Assembly (NCBI RefSeq): GCF_900585905.1
Contig: NZ_UTVH01000095.1
Coordinates: 708,855-772,854 of the forward strand
Source: Pseudomonas viridiflava
GTDB lineage: Bacteria; Pseudomonadota; Gammaproteobacteria; Pseudomonadales; Pseudomonadaceae
DNA length: 64,000 nucleotides
Reading direction: 5' to 3'
Of the stretch, positions 8,969 to 16,293 are shown in pieces. Below the pieces are notes generated by a model. That model was not told the DNA's origin and did not search any database. It saw only the letters and a program-made list of their open reading frames with translations. The translations under genes were made by a program, and so were the position numbers. Each line of letters starts with the position of its first letter. The stretch's first letter is position 1.

Positions 8969-9966
8969 ACGCCCACCCGCGACCAGATGACCTGCGGGAA
9001 ACCTTCGCCCGCGCGGTGCAGCAACGCGTCCAGGCGCACCAGCCGCTGCTGGCTGCGAGCCTGGCCGTGGAGGCGAAACCAGTCGCTGGTAATGCCGATC
9101 CTGATGGTGTCCATGGTGACTTCAGGCAGGCGCAGACGGTTGACGACATCCCCCCGGTTGATGAACCACTTGCCGCTGTCTCGCTCGGCAATCAACGCCT
9201 GCGCCCGTTGCAGCGAAAGCCCCGGGACGCTGGCCGCCAGTACCTGCGCGCTGGCGGTATTGCCGTTGATCCAGGTCGGCGCGGGCAGCACGGTCATGTA
9301 GGCCGACAGCCGCGCCAGGAGTGCATCGTCGATCCCGGCCACGCTGCGCAGGTCATCGAGGCTGCGCAGCATCGGTCTGCGCGCGGGCCTGAGTTTCTGC
9401 GCGGCGGCGGGTGATGTCTCCCTGCCGCTGTCAAAGCCCTTGTCAGGCTGCGCTTGCTCGTCCGGCTCCGGGCTGGCCTGCTGCGGATTGGCCACCAGTG
9501 GATACGCACTAGTCACCCGTTGCACGATGCGCTGACTGAGCGCGGCATTGACCTCCAGCAACTGGCAAAGGCGCTCGAACACCAGCATTTGATCGGCATC
9601 GAAGCGCCCTTCGCTGACCAGCGTGCGCAGGTTGAACTTGCCTTGTTCATCTTCCAGCCGGCCATCAAACGGCCCGGTGCGGTTGCTCAGGCGTTGCGCG
9701 ATGATCGGCTGCGCCCAGGCCTGGTCAAGACGGGTCAAAGGGTCTTGTTGTCGCGCTGCCCAGAGCAGTTGCCGACTCAGCTCGACGCCGCCCAGCAACA
9801 GCTGCGCGGCTTCGACCCGCTGTTGCTCGGCCTCAAGGCTGCGGGTGAAGACACTCTGCCGGGTGAGCATGCCACCGGCGATCACCGCGACGACTGCGGC
9901 GATCAGCAGCGCACTGATGATCGCCATGCCGCGCTGCCCGGCGGCAGTCACTGGATGCCTGGTCAT
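8965..9966 (-). CDS. gspK: Minor pseudopilin GspK (HxcX-like)
   Basis: The protein is 333 aa, far longer than the other pseudopilins as expected for GspK, the tip subunit of the pseudopilus. The prepilin peptidase site is G-MAIISALL, followed by a hydrophobic helix. Position +5 lacks the usual Glu, a known feature of GspK. A central globular domain with two SAM-like helix-hairpin segments (DDLRSVAGIDDALLARL and ASVPGLSLQRAQALI) follows. The gap to gspG is 6 bp and the stop overlaps the gspL start. Confidence 0.92.
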   Translation of the reverse strand: MTRHPVTAAGQRGMAIISALLIAAVVAVIAGGMLTRQSVFTRSLEAEQQRVEAAQLLLGGVELSRQLLWAARQQDPLTRLDQAWAQPIIAQRLSNRTGPFDGRLEDEQGKFNLRTLVSEGRFDADQMLVFERLCQLLEVNAALSQRIVQRVTSAYPLVANPQQASPEPDEQAQPDKGFDSGRETSPAAAQKLRPARRPMLRSLDDLRSVAGIDDALLARLSAYMTVLPAPTWINGNTASAQVLAASVPGLSLQRAQALIAERDSGKWFINRGDVVNRLRLPEVTMDTIRIGITSDWFRLHGQARSQQRLVRLDALLHRAGEGFPQVIWSRVGV

Positions 9967-9972
9967 CGCCGG

Positions 9973-10416
9973 TTACAGCTGCCAGGAGCCGATATCGGCA
10001 TTGACGCCGTCGCCTTCGGGCTTGCCATCGGCGCCGAGGGAAAAGATGTCGACCTCGCCGTTGGCGCCTGGGTTGAGGTAATTGTACGGGCGGCCCCACG
10101 GGTCATTGGGCAAGCGGTCGAGGTACGAACGCCAGGTGCTGGTTTTTGCGTCGGCAGGCCGTTCGGCGAGGATTTTCAGGCCCTGGTTCATGCTCGGGAA
10201 TGAGCCGTGGTCCAGCCGATACAGTTTCAGCGCCTGCATCAGGCCGCCAATGTCCTGCTTGGCTGCAGTGGCCCGGGCCTGATCAGGCCGGTCGAGAACC
10301 TTGGGCACGACCATCGCCGCCAGAATCCCGAGGATCACCACCACCACCATGATTTCGATCAGGGTAAAACCCTGTTGCCCAGGCTTGCGGGGTGCTTTGC
10401 GGTGCGCGATATCCAT
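9973..10416 (-). CDS. gspG: Major pseudopilin GspG (HxcT-like)
   Basis: The protein is 147 aa, the standard GspG size. It has a prepilin leader ending GQQG, then FTLIEIMVVVVILGILAA with the conserved Glu5 and the long N-terminal helix. The C-terminal region has the conserved DPWGRPYNYLNPG and FSLGADG motifs of the calcium-binding loop. The ATG at 10416 is supported by AAGGAA about 9 bp upstream; the longer frame to 10461 has no such site. It is the first gene of the minus-strand run gspG-K-L-M-D-E-F, so the region 10417-10562 should hold its promoter. Leader cleavage needs a prepilin peptidase (PilD/GspO), which is not encoded in the window. Confidence 0.95.
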   Translation of the reverse strand: MDIAHRKAPRKPGQQGFTLIEIMVVVVILGILAAMVVPKVLDRPDQARATAAKQDIGGLMQALKLYRLDHGSFPSMNQGLKILAERPADAKTSTWRSYLDRLPNDPWGRPYNYLNPGANGEVDIFSLGADGKPEGDGVNADIGSWQL

Positions 10417-10483
10417 CTCGACATTCCTTGGCTTGATTCGATTCGTCGCGCAGTGTTGCAAGAAGATATGTCAGGGGTATGGA

Positions 10484-10499
10484 AAATCCTCGGGTGTTT
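10484..10499 (-). promoter_or_regulatory. Shared motif upstream of gspG (copy 2), in the gspG/gspI divergent promoter region
   Basis: The plus strand reads AAATCCTCGGGTGTTT, 15/16 identical to the sequence upstream of the DING gene at 2005-2020 and in the same orientation relative to the minus-strand gene. It starts 67 bp upstream of the gspG ATG and 64 bp upstream of gspI on the other strand. The short divergent region and the repeat suggest a regulatory site or promoter element; the binding factor is unknown. Confidence 0.45.
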
Positions 10500-10562
10500 C
10501 GGTCAGCAATCGGTCAAGACCAGCGGTTAGTCTTCGAGGCTGTCCTCCCTCAGGCGCTCTCG

Positions 10563-10952
10563 ATGCCAATGGCCCGCACGCAACGCGGTTTTACTCTGAT
10601 AGAAGTGCTGGTGGCGCTGGCGATCATTGCCGTGGCGCTGGCGGCAGGCGTACGTGTGGCCGGGGTGATGACGCAAAGCAACGGGCTGTTGCGCGACCGT
10701 TCGATTGCCCTGCTGGCTGCGCAGAGTCATTTGGCCGAGCTGCGCCTGGGTGGCACGTTCAGCCCGGGGGTGAAGAACCAGGCATGCGATCAGGGCCGCC
10801 TGCTGCTGCGTTGCGAGCAGGCGATCAGTGCCGTGGCCGGGCAGCGGCTGGTCAAGGTCAGCCTGCAGGTGTTCGACCGCAGGCAGGAAGGCCCGGCGCT
10901 GGCCCGCCTCGACACGCTGGTCAGTCGCCCACTTAAGCCTGGGCGACTGTAA
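10563..10952 (+). CDS. gspI: Minor pseudopilin GspI (HxcV-like)
   Basis: The protein is 129 aa. The prepilin site RG-FTLIEVLVALAIIAVALAAGVRVAG with Glu5 is followed by a short globular domain; length and order fit GspI. It is transcribed divergently from gspG and convergently with gspC, with 9 bp between stop codons. The ATG at 10563 (or 10569) is chosen so that the leader is short (MPMARTQRG); the longer frame from 10479 would place about 28 extra residues before it. The Shine-Dalgarno match is weak (CAGG). Confidence 0.9.
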   Translation: MPMARTQRGFTLIEVLVALAIIAVALAAGVRVAGVMTQSNGLLRDRSIALLAAQSHLAELRLGGTFSPGVKNQACDQGRLLLRCEQAISAVAGQRLVKVSLQVFDRRQEGPALARLDTLVSRPLKPGRL

Positions 10953-10961
10953 CCAGCCCAG

Positions 10962-11402
10962 TCACTGGCGGGTGGACTGGCGGGTGAGCAGCGGCAGTTG
11001 CGCGGCGTCGGGCAATTTGCTGATGGCCAGGCGAGTCTGCTCACTGCCCCGCTCTATCATCACGCTGTTGGCGTTGATTGCTGCCAGGCGCACGCCAGAC
11101 GTGACCTGCTCACCGACCATGAAACTGCGCGGCGGCTCGTCGTTGAGAATCAGGATCGCCACCGCGCCGCGCGCTCCCGCCATGATGCCGCTGACCTTGA
11201 TGTCGGTCTGCGCAGGCTGGTTGGCAAACCACTGCATGGCCGGGTTGTCGACGCGCGGTGCGGTGGCTGCCAGCGCTGTGGCCGCAGGTGCCGTGGATGG
11301 CGCCAGCAGCAGCGATGACCAGAATGCGACGCCCGCCAGAGCGGTGAGGATGGCCAGCCATTGCAGCCGCTGTTGTGCCGTGAAACCTTGCAGAAACTCC
11401 AT
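10962..11402 (-). CDS. gspC: Type II secretion protein GspC (HxcP-like)
   Basis: The protein is 146 aa. It has an N-terminal cytoplasmic stub, one transmembrane helix (about 14-33) and a periplasmic homology-region domain (GARGAVAILILNDEPPRSFMVGEQV...VRLAAINANSVMIERG) that in this family binds the N0 domain of the secretin. It ends soon after that domain, so it lacks the PDZ or coiled-coil module of longer GspC proteins, as in HxcP. AAGGAG precedes the ATG. It is a monocistronic minus-strand gene between gspI and gspH. Confidence 0.88.
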   Translation of the reverse strand: MEFLQGFTAQQRLQWLAILTALAGVAFWSSLLLAPSTAPAATALAATAPRVDNPAMQWFANQPAQTDIKVSGIMAGARGAVAILILNDEPPRSFMVGEQVTSGVRLAAINANSVMIERGSEQTRLAISKLPDAAQLPLLTRQSTRQ

Positions 11403-11438
11403 GGTTACTTCTCCTTTTCATGCCTGCGCCGGGTCGGG

Positions 11439-11467
11439 ATGTGAATGCTCAGGTTTTTATTTCACAT
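11439..11467. promoter_or_regulatory. Inverted repeat between gspC and gspH
   Basis: ATGTGAA (11439-11445) and TTCACAT (11461-11467) form a perfect 7-bp inverted repeat with a 15-bp spacer, centred in the 117-bp divergent region between gspC and gspH. It could be an operator for both transcripts. The spacing does not match the usual CRP/Vfr or Fur sites, so the cognate factor is unknown. Confidence 0.3.
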
Positions 11468-11519
11468 GCCTATCATCTTCGCCGCGCAGGATGACAGTTA
11501 ATGCACAGGAGCACGCTCT

Positions 11520-11972
11520 ATGGATGGCGCCAGACAACACGGCTTCACGTTGATCGAGTTGATGGTGGTGCTGGTGATCGTCGGCATCGCCAGCGCGGCC
11601 ATCAGCCTGAGCATCAAGCCTGATCCGCTGCACCTGCTGCGCAAGGACGCCGAGCAAGTGGCGCAATTGCTGCAGCTGGCCGAGGCCGAAGCTCAGGCGG
11701 ATGGGCGGCCGATCCGCTGGCAGGCCGACGCCAAGGGCTTTCGTTTCAGTCGCGCCAGTGACGGAGGAGCGGCGCCTGATTATTTCAGTGCCGACCCGCA
11801 GTTGCGCCCACGCACTTGGCAGAGCACGCCCATGGAGGTGCGCGTCGAGCCGCTCCAGCCGGTGATTCTTGATGCCGAATGGATTGGCCGCCCGCTGCAG
11901 GTTGTGCTCTCCGATGGACAGCACAGCATCAGTGTGCAACGCAGTGCGGCCGGTCAGGTGCGGGTGCAATGA
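11520..11972 (+). CDS. gspH: Minor pseudopilin GspH (HxcU-like)
   Basis: The protein is 150 aa. A very short leader (MDGARQHG) precedes FTLIELMVVLVIVGIASAA with Glu5, then a beta-rich globular domain with QLLQLAEAEAQADGRPIRW, a typical GspH core. CAGGAG sits upstream of the ATG. The last codons overlap the gspJ start as ATGA, so gspH-gspJ form a two-gene plus-strand operon pointing at vreR. Confidence 0.92.
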   Translation: MDGARQHGFTLIELMVVLVIVGIASAAISLSIKPDPLHLLRKDAEQVAQLLQLAEAEAQADGRPIRWQADAKGFRFSRASDGGAAPDYFSADPQLRPRTWQSTPMEVRVEPLQPVILDAEWIGRPLQVVLSDGQHSISVQRSAAGQVRVQ

Positions 11973-12583
11973 AACGCCAGAGCGGTTTCACCCTGATCGA
12001 GGTGATGGTGGCGATCATGCTGATGGCGGTGGTCAGCCTGATCTCCTGGCGCGGTCTGGACAGCGTTACCCGAGCCGACGCCCACCTGCGCGAGAGCAGC
12101 GAACAGACCCGGCAACTGTTGCGCACCTTGAATCAGCTGGAGCGTGACGTGGCCTTGCGCGCCAGCATCGAGTTGCTGGAACCCTCCGGCCCCGAGGCCA
12201 ACGATGAGCCCGGCAGCGCGCCTGCTGCCCTGACCGTGCGCGAGGCTGAGGGCAAAGGCTTTCGGCTCGATGTGATCCGCACCGCCGCCGATGACAGCGG
12301 CGGCCTGCAGCGCATCCGCTGGTGGCTCAAGGGCGCCACGCTGTACCGCGCGCAAGGCAGCGCGAGCAGCCGTTTCCCTTTGCCAGCACCAGGGCCAGGC
12401 GTGGCAGTGTTGAGCGAAGTGAGCACGCTGCAAGTGCGGGTGTGGGAAGACCGCAAAGGCTGGCGTCGGCTGAGCGGCAACCGCCAGGAGAACCCTGCTG
12501 GCGTCGAAATCAGCCTTGCCCGGGAAACGCGCCAGGGGGCCGAGCACTATCGTCAGGTGCTGGGCCCGCTGGACTGGCCCTGA
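11969..12583 (+). CDS. gspJ: Minor pseudopilin GspJ (HxcW-like)
   Basis: The protein is 204 aa, within the usual GspJ range. MKRQSG then FTLIEVMVAIMLMAVVSLISWRGLDSV is the prepilin site and helix, followed by the family's RQLLRTLNQLERDVALR segment and a VSTLQVRVWEDRKGW motif. The ATG at 11969 overlaps the gspH TGA; the longer frame from 11879 would lie inside gspH. GspJ forms the pseudopilus tip with GspI and GspK. The gene converges on vreR with 34 bp between stops. Confidence 0.92.
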   Translation: MKRQSGFTLIEVMVAIMLMAVVSLISWRGLDSVTRADAHLRESSEQTRQLLRTLNQLERDVALRASIELLEPSGPEANDEPGSAPAALTVREAEGKGFRLDVIRTAADDSGGLQRIRWWLKGATLYRAQGSASSRFPLPAPGPGVAVLSEVSTLQVRVWEDRKGWRRLSGNRQENPAGVEISLARETRQGAEHYRQVLGPLDWP

Positions 12584-12617
12584 ATTTGTCCTGCCGGTGC
12601 CAGATCGCGCCGCCGGA

Positions 12618-13553
12618 TCAACTCAACAGCACCACGCCGCCTGGCAGCTCGGTGCATTTGGCGCCGTAGGCATCGCGAATCAATAACGCCACGCCGGCCA
12701 GTTGATCCAGGCTGAAACGCGCCTGCACCTTGCGTTTGCCCAGCTCGGCGTTCAACAACAGCAGCATGCCTGGGCGGTAGCGGTTGATTTCGTGGATGAC
12801 CGTGGCCAGGGTGGCGTCGTTGAACACCAGCATCTGCTCGCGCCAGGCGACCACGGCGCGGGTATCGACGGTTTGCGGCTCAGTGATCTGGCGCGCGTCA
12901 TAGATCAGTTGACGGCCGCTTTGCAGTTCGATGTCGCGGCCCTGCACTGCGACGCGCAAAACCCCTTCCAGGCAGGTCACGCAGACGCGCTGATCGGTAT
13001 TGCGCACATTGAAACGGGCGTGTGCCGCGCTGATCCAGCCGTTGCCCACTTGCAGCATGAGCGCACGTTGCTGGCGGGTGGCGATTTCCACCTCGCCGCC
13101 CAGCAATTCAAGGCCCTGCTCGCCATCCGGCGCCTGACGTCGGGTCACGCGGGTCTGGGTATTGAGCTCCAGGGTAGCGCCGTCGGCCAGCGTGAACCGC
13201 TGCTGCTCGCCCACCGCTGTAGTGAAGTCGGCGTTCAGGCCAGCGAGACCGCCCGGCACAGACACCTGAATCATCACAAACGCAGCCGAAGCCGCGATGG
13301 CCCCACCTAGAAAGGCCCGGCGGCCAAAGCGGCGCGCCTGCGCCTGATGCTGCATCTGTTGGGCAGCGGGTTTGAGCCCCTGCCAGAGTGCCTTTGCCTG
13401 CTCGAATGCCTGAGCATGCGCAGCGCTTTGCCCGCACCATTGCCGCAAGGCGCGGGCATCGGCGGCGGTGGCGCGCCCGGAGGTCAACAGAATCAGCCAG
13501 TCCCGGGCTTCACTTGCCAGCCGGGTGTCCGTCCTTGCCCCGGCAGTGGTCAT
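12618..13553 (-). CDS. vreR: FecR-family anti-sigma factor (VreR-like)
   Basis: The protein is 311 aa. It is the inner-membrane regulator of the adjacent ECF sigma factor. The cytoplasmic N-terminal DUF4880-type domain (about 1-65, WLILLTSGRATAADARALRQW) binds the sigma. A twin Arg at 78-79 then precedes a hydrophobic segment (80-97), followed by a periplasmic FecR domain (FTLADGATLELNTQTRV) and a C-terminal DUF4974/STN-like domain. The start is uncertain: ATG at 13553 has a weak ribosome site, and TTG at 13568 adds five residues. It follows vreI by 53 bp. Confidence 0.9.
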   Translation of the reverse strand: MTTAGARTDTRLASEARDWLILLTSGRATAADARALRQWCGQSAAHAQAFEQAKALWQGLKPAAQQMQHQAQARRFGRRAFLGGAIAASAAFVMIQVSVPGGLAGLNADFTTAVGEQQRFTLADGATLELNTQTRVTRRQAPDGEQGLELLGGEVEIATRQQRALMLQVGNGWISAAHARFNVRNTDQRVCVTCLEGVLRVAVQGRDIELQSGRQLIYDARQITEPQTVDTRAVVAWREQMLVFNDATLATVIHEINRYRPGMLLLLNAELGKRKVQARFSLDQLAGVALLIRDAYGAKCTELPGGVVLLS

Positions 13554-13606
13554 GCTGAAAATGTTCAAGCGCTCAGTTACTCATGGATTATTCACAGACT
13601 CATCTA

Positions 13607-14152
13607 TCAAGACGGTTTACCCGACCCGGGACCGAACCTCTGAATCACTTTTCTTTCCAGGCGCTTGGCGCAATGGCCCAGCGCCGCCTTCAATTCTTTC
13701 TCGACCATGCGCGTGGAAATGCCAAATCGCCGGGAAATTTCCAGATGCGGGGCTTCTTCCAGGCGGGCGGCAATGAATATTCTGCGGCGGCGTTGCGGCA
13801 GTTCATACAGCGCATTGAGCAGCGACTGGATCTCTTTCTGCCCGCCCACCAGCCGCGCCGGGTCGAGGGACTCATCGGACAGCTGCAGCAACTCCTCCAC
13901 TTCGCTGCCGGTCAGCAGCCTGGCGTCCGATTCGCGGCGATCAGCGGCGATGTTAAGCGCCATGCGATACAGGTACGCATTGGGCCGGGTGATGTTCGGC
14001 GGCGCGACCATGCGGTCCACCCGCAGGTAGGTTTCGTGCAGCACGTCATTGGCCAGGTCCTCGGACCCCAGACGCTTGCGCAGGCGCACCTTGAAGTCGT
14101 CGTAGGACTGCAGAAAAAGCCTGACCATCGGGCTGCGGCCAGAGTCTTTCAT
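13607..14152 (-). CDS. vreI: ECF sigma factor (VreI-like)
   Basis: The protein is 181 aa. Region 2 is FLQSYDDFKVRLRKRLGSEDLANDVLHETYLRV and region 4 is LYELPQRRRRIFIAARLEEAPHLEISRRFGISTRMVEKEL, both of the FecI type. In P. aeruginosa, VreI is activated under phosphate limitation together with PhoB and controls the neighbouring hxc genes. Position here supports the same role. The ATG at 14152 is preferred because GGGAGA lies 5-7 bp upstream and it overlaps the vreA stop (ATGA); an in-frame ATG 21 bp earlier would overlap vreA more. Confidence 0.92.
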   Translation of the reverse strand: MKDSGRSPMVRLFLQSYDDFKVRLRKRLGSEDLANDVLHETYLRVDRMVAPPNITRPNAYLYRMALNIAADRRESDARLLTGSEVEELLQLSDESLDPARLVGGQKEIQSLLNALYELPQRRRRIFIAARLEEAPHLEISRRFGISTRMVEKELKAALGHCAKRLERKVIQRFGPGSGKPS

Positions 14153-14922
14153 TGTCTCCCGGCTCCTTCCCACTGCTTGCAGTCCATGCGTTTACCTGTC
14201 GAATCGGGCACTAAAAGGAGGGTAACCGGCTGGCGCAACGAACTGGGCGCGCCTCGCCCGACATTCACATTGTCGAGGCTTTCCACCAATGCAGCGTCAC
14301 GCTGCGTATCACCGGTGGGCGCCACCAGGCGACTGTGGCGAATTTCGCCACGCTGTCCGATCCACACCTGAATCACCGCGCGAAAGCTGCCCGGTCGGGT
14401 CAGCGCCGACCGGCAATACACCCGTTCGATGGCCTGCTGAATCGCCTGCGCATAACTGGGTCCGGCCGCAGAAACGCTGGCGGACACGGGCTCATCACCC
14501 GCCTCGGGATTTTCCACTTGGGCCACCTGCACAGTGAACGCATCAGCCCGGGCATAACGGGCCATCAGGCCGCTGCCGGTGAGCAATCGCGCGAGTCCAT
14601 CTCTCGGGCTGTAACGACCACCCAGCGCGAGAGAGCGTCGCCCGCGTGTCAGGTCCCTGTCCACCAGGACTGCCATCCCGGTCAGGCGGCTGAAGGCATC
14701 CAGTGCACCGGCCAGATTCTGCGCCGGAATATCCAGCATCAGCACGGCGGCTGGATCAGCGCCTGGGGTGGCGGCTGCCGAAGTCTTGTGCGAAAGCGCC
14801 AGGCAACAAAGGAGCAAGCCGAACGTCAGCCATTCTTTCACCCACACTGCGTGAAAAAGCGACAGGCACCCGCCTCCTGAACTGCTTGGCCGCACAACTG
14901 ACATATCCCAGAAAAGGGCCAT
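14149..14922 (-). CDS. vreA: VreA-like receptor-type signalling protein (STN plus TonB C-terminal domain, no barrel)
   Basis: The protein is 257 aa. After a hydrophobic export signal (WLTFGLLLCCLALSHKTSA, about residues 31-49) come an STN domain (about 62-133, LDIPAQNLAGALDAFSRLTGMAVLVDRDL and the RYSPRDGLARLLTGSGL motif) and a TonB/TolA-like C-terminal domain (about 155-238, with IQVWIGQRGEIRHSRL). It lacks the plug and beta-barrel of a real TonB receptor, which is the known architecture of VreA. It should relay a periplasmic signal to VreR. The start is uncertain: ATGs at 14922 and 14904 precede an unusually long pre-signal segment, and an in-frame GTG just before the hydrophobic core is also possible. 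Confidence 0.85.
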   Translation of the reverse strand: MALFWDMSVVRPSSSGGGCLSLFHAVWVKEWLTFGLLLCCLALSHKTSAAATPGADPAAVLMLDIPAQNLAGALDAFSRLTGMAVLVDRDLTRGRRSLALGGRYSPRDGLARLLTGSGLMARYARADAFTVQVAQVENPEAGDEPVSASVSAAGPSYAQAIQQAIERVYCRSALTRPGSFRAVIQVWIGQRGEIRHSRLVAPTGDTQRDAALVESLDNVNVGRGAPSSLRQPVTLLLVPDSTGKRMDCKQWEGAGRQ

Positions 14923-15048
14923 CCTGAAGGCTCTTCATGAACCTGATGTTACGGTGACAGTAAAAAAACCATCACCTCCTGCGCCACCGGTTTGGCCTAG
15001 ACTGAACCTCCACAGCGCTGCCCTTTTGCAGCCAGCCAGGAGCTACTC

Positions 15049-15378
15049 ATGCAACCTGTCGCACTGTTCAGCGTGTTTACGTTGTGCCTGAGTATGCTCG
15101 CGCTCGCCAAGCCTGCTCAGGCCGAAACCGCCCCGCTGGCCGGCTGCATCGAGGTCAAAGTTGGAGAGTACCGGGCGCCTGACTACAACTGCCTGAGTCA
15201 ACAGATGAGCAACTCTCAGGGCGCCGCAGCCGCCCGCAAGAACCAGCAGGCAATGAACCCCGGCATCGACAAGCGCGCCCCCAATGCAATCGGCCTTGCC
15301 ACCCCTGCCGCCACCCGCGTGCGAATGGGCAATACCTTCGGCAATTCGGTAAAACCCCAGCGCCCGCCTGCGCCTTGA
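15049..15378 (+). CDS. Small secreted protein of unknown function
   Basis: The protein is 109 aa with a clear signal peptide (about residues 1-25, ending KPAQA). The mature part has two Cys residues (in AGCIEVKVGEYRAPDYNC), then a low-complexity Asn/Ala/Gln-rich tail with polar repeats, and no transmembrane helix. CAGGAG precedes the ATG. It faces away from vreA, with 126 bp between the starts. I do not recognise a family; the two Cys could form a disulfide in the periplasm. Confidence 0.75.
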   Translation: MQPVALFSVFTLCLSMLALAKPAQAETAPLAGCIEVKVGEYRAPDYNCLSQQMSNSQGAAAARKNQQAMNPGIDKRAPNAIGLATPAATRVRMGNTFGNSVKPQRPPAP

Positions 15379-15383
15379 ATGGC

Positions 15384-15511
15384 GCAAGCAAGCTTGCCCA
15401 CAAAAGTGTTCGTACCTGCCCTCCCCGGCGACACCGCTGGCCCGGAGACGGGGCAGATTCTGCCAGTTCGCTGGCCTGGCCTGCCTTGTGGGAGCGAGCT
15501 TGCTCGCGAAA
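15384..15511. repeat. REP pair (BIME-like), inverted
   Basis: A degenerate inverted REP (GCAAGCAAGCTTGCCCACA, 15384-15402) faces a well-formed REP (TGTGGGAGCGAGCTTGCTCG..., about 15487-15511) 85 bp away. These belong to a different REP sequence class (GAGCTTGCTCG core) from the GAACTTGTTCG copies at the left end of the window. They sit right after the small secreted protein gene. Confidence 0.65.
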
Positions 15512-15988
15512 GGGACATTACATATGTGATTGCACTCGCGCTGTCGCAAACAAACTTTCTTCGTGGGGTGTACTGTCTGCAGTGAAAGTAATTCTTTTGA
15601 CGCCATTATTTGGCGAGTGTGTTGCACATCTCCGTCAAGGGTGTTCACTGCCGACGATCACCCCGCATAAGCAAGGTAATTTTCAGGCTTTAACACCCTA
15701 AAAACAGAGTGTCTGCTCTGTTTTGAGAAATGGGATGTTTATTGTCTTTTTACGACATAAAACAGATATGTATGTCTTTGATATTAATTTACCTAGCGAA
15801 AAATGATGTTATCCGTTCATTTTTAGCAATTGCGATTTTCGATTCTCTGACATTTAAGGCGAAAATCATTGCTCTATTTTTGCCCGCCAAGAACTTTTCG
15901 ATCATTCTGCAGACTTACTGCACGCCCCCGGCAGCTTTAACGCTGTTGCGCGACCTCTTTGCAACTTGATTATTGATTGGAGTTATTC
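15512..15988. other. AT-rich intergenic region upstream of the small secreted protein / GH3 operon
   Basis: From about 15590 to 15960 the base composition drops sharply below that of the surrounding genes, with long T- and A-rich stretches. A 79-codon frame at 15730-15969 has no good ribosome site and an Ile/Phe/Lys-rich product unlike local genes, so I do not call it. The region probably holds the promoter of the following operon and may be bound by H-NS-like MvaT/MvaU proteins; the latter is inference from composition only. Confidence 0.5.
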
Positions 15989-16243
15989 ATGGCCCGAAGC
16001 CTGCTGCCTCTTGCTGCGTCCGTTTTGACCTGTTTCGCCCTGTTTTCAACAGTCGCTTCAGCCGCTGACAACGGTACCGCATCGCCCTCGACGTCGAGCG
16101 AGTTGCGTGTACAGGCCGACCAGAAACGCGCGCAGGTGACAGGCGCGGCTGCAATCGTCGCCAAACAGCCTGCCGGTGCGCAGGCGGTCATGGACCTGCC
16201 GGTGAATACCGAGGACGCGCCAAGCGTCATCGACGAAAAATAA
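15989..16243 (+). CDS. Small secreted protein upstream of the GH3 glucosidase
   Basis: The protein is 84 aa. The signal peptide is about residues 1-25 (MARSLLPLAASVLTCFALFSTVASA). The mature 59 residues are Ala/Ser/Asp-rich and hydrophilic, with no Cys and no known domain. TTGGAG is placed 8 bp before the ATG at 15989, which decides this start over the TTG at 15977. The 50-bp gap to the GH3 gene suggests co-transcription. Function is unknown. Confidence 0.7.
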   Translation: MARSLLPLAASVLTCFALFSTVASAADNGTASPSTSSELRVQADQKRAQVTGAAAIVAKQPAGAQAVMDLPVNTEDAPSVIDEK

Positions 16244-16293
16244 GCCCTCAGCCAACAGCCTTTGCTACCCCTAATTTACCTAAGGAATATTCC

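Noticed and set aside
15730..15969. 79-codon plus frame in AT-rich DNA
   Set aside because: No ribosome site, composition unlike local genes, and it ends just before the true ribosome site of the next gene. It is better explained as promoter DNA.
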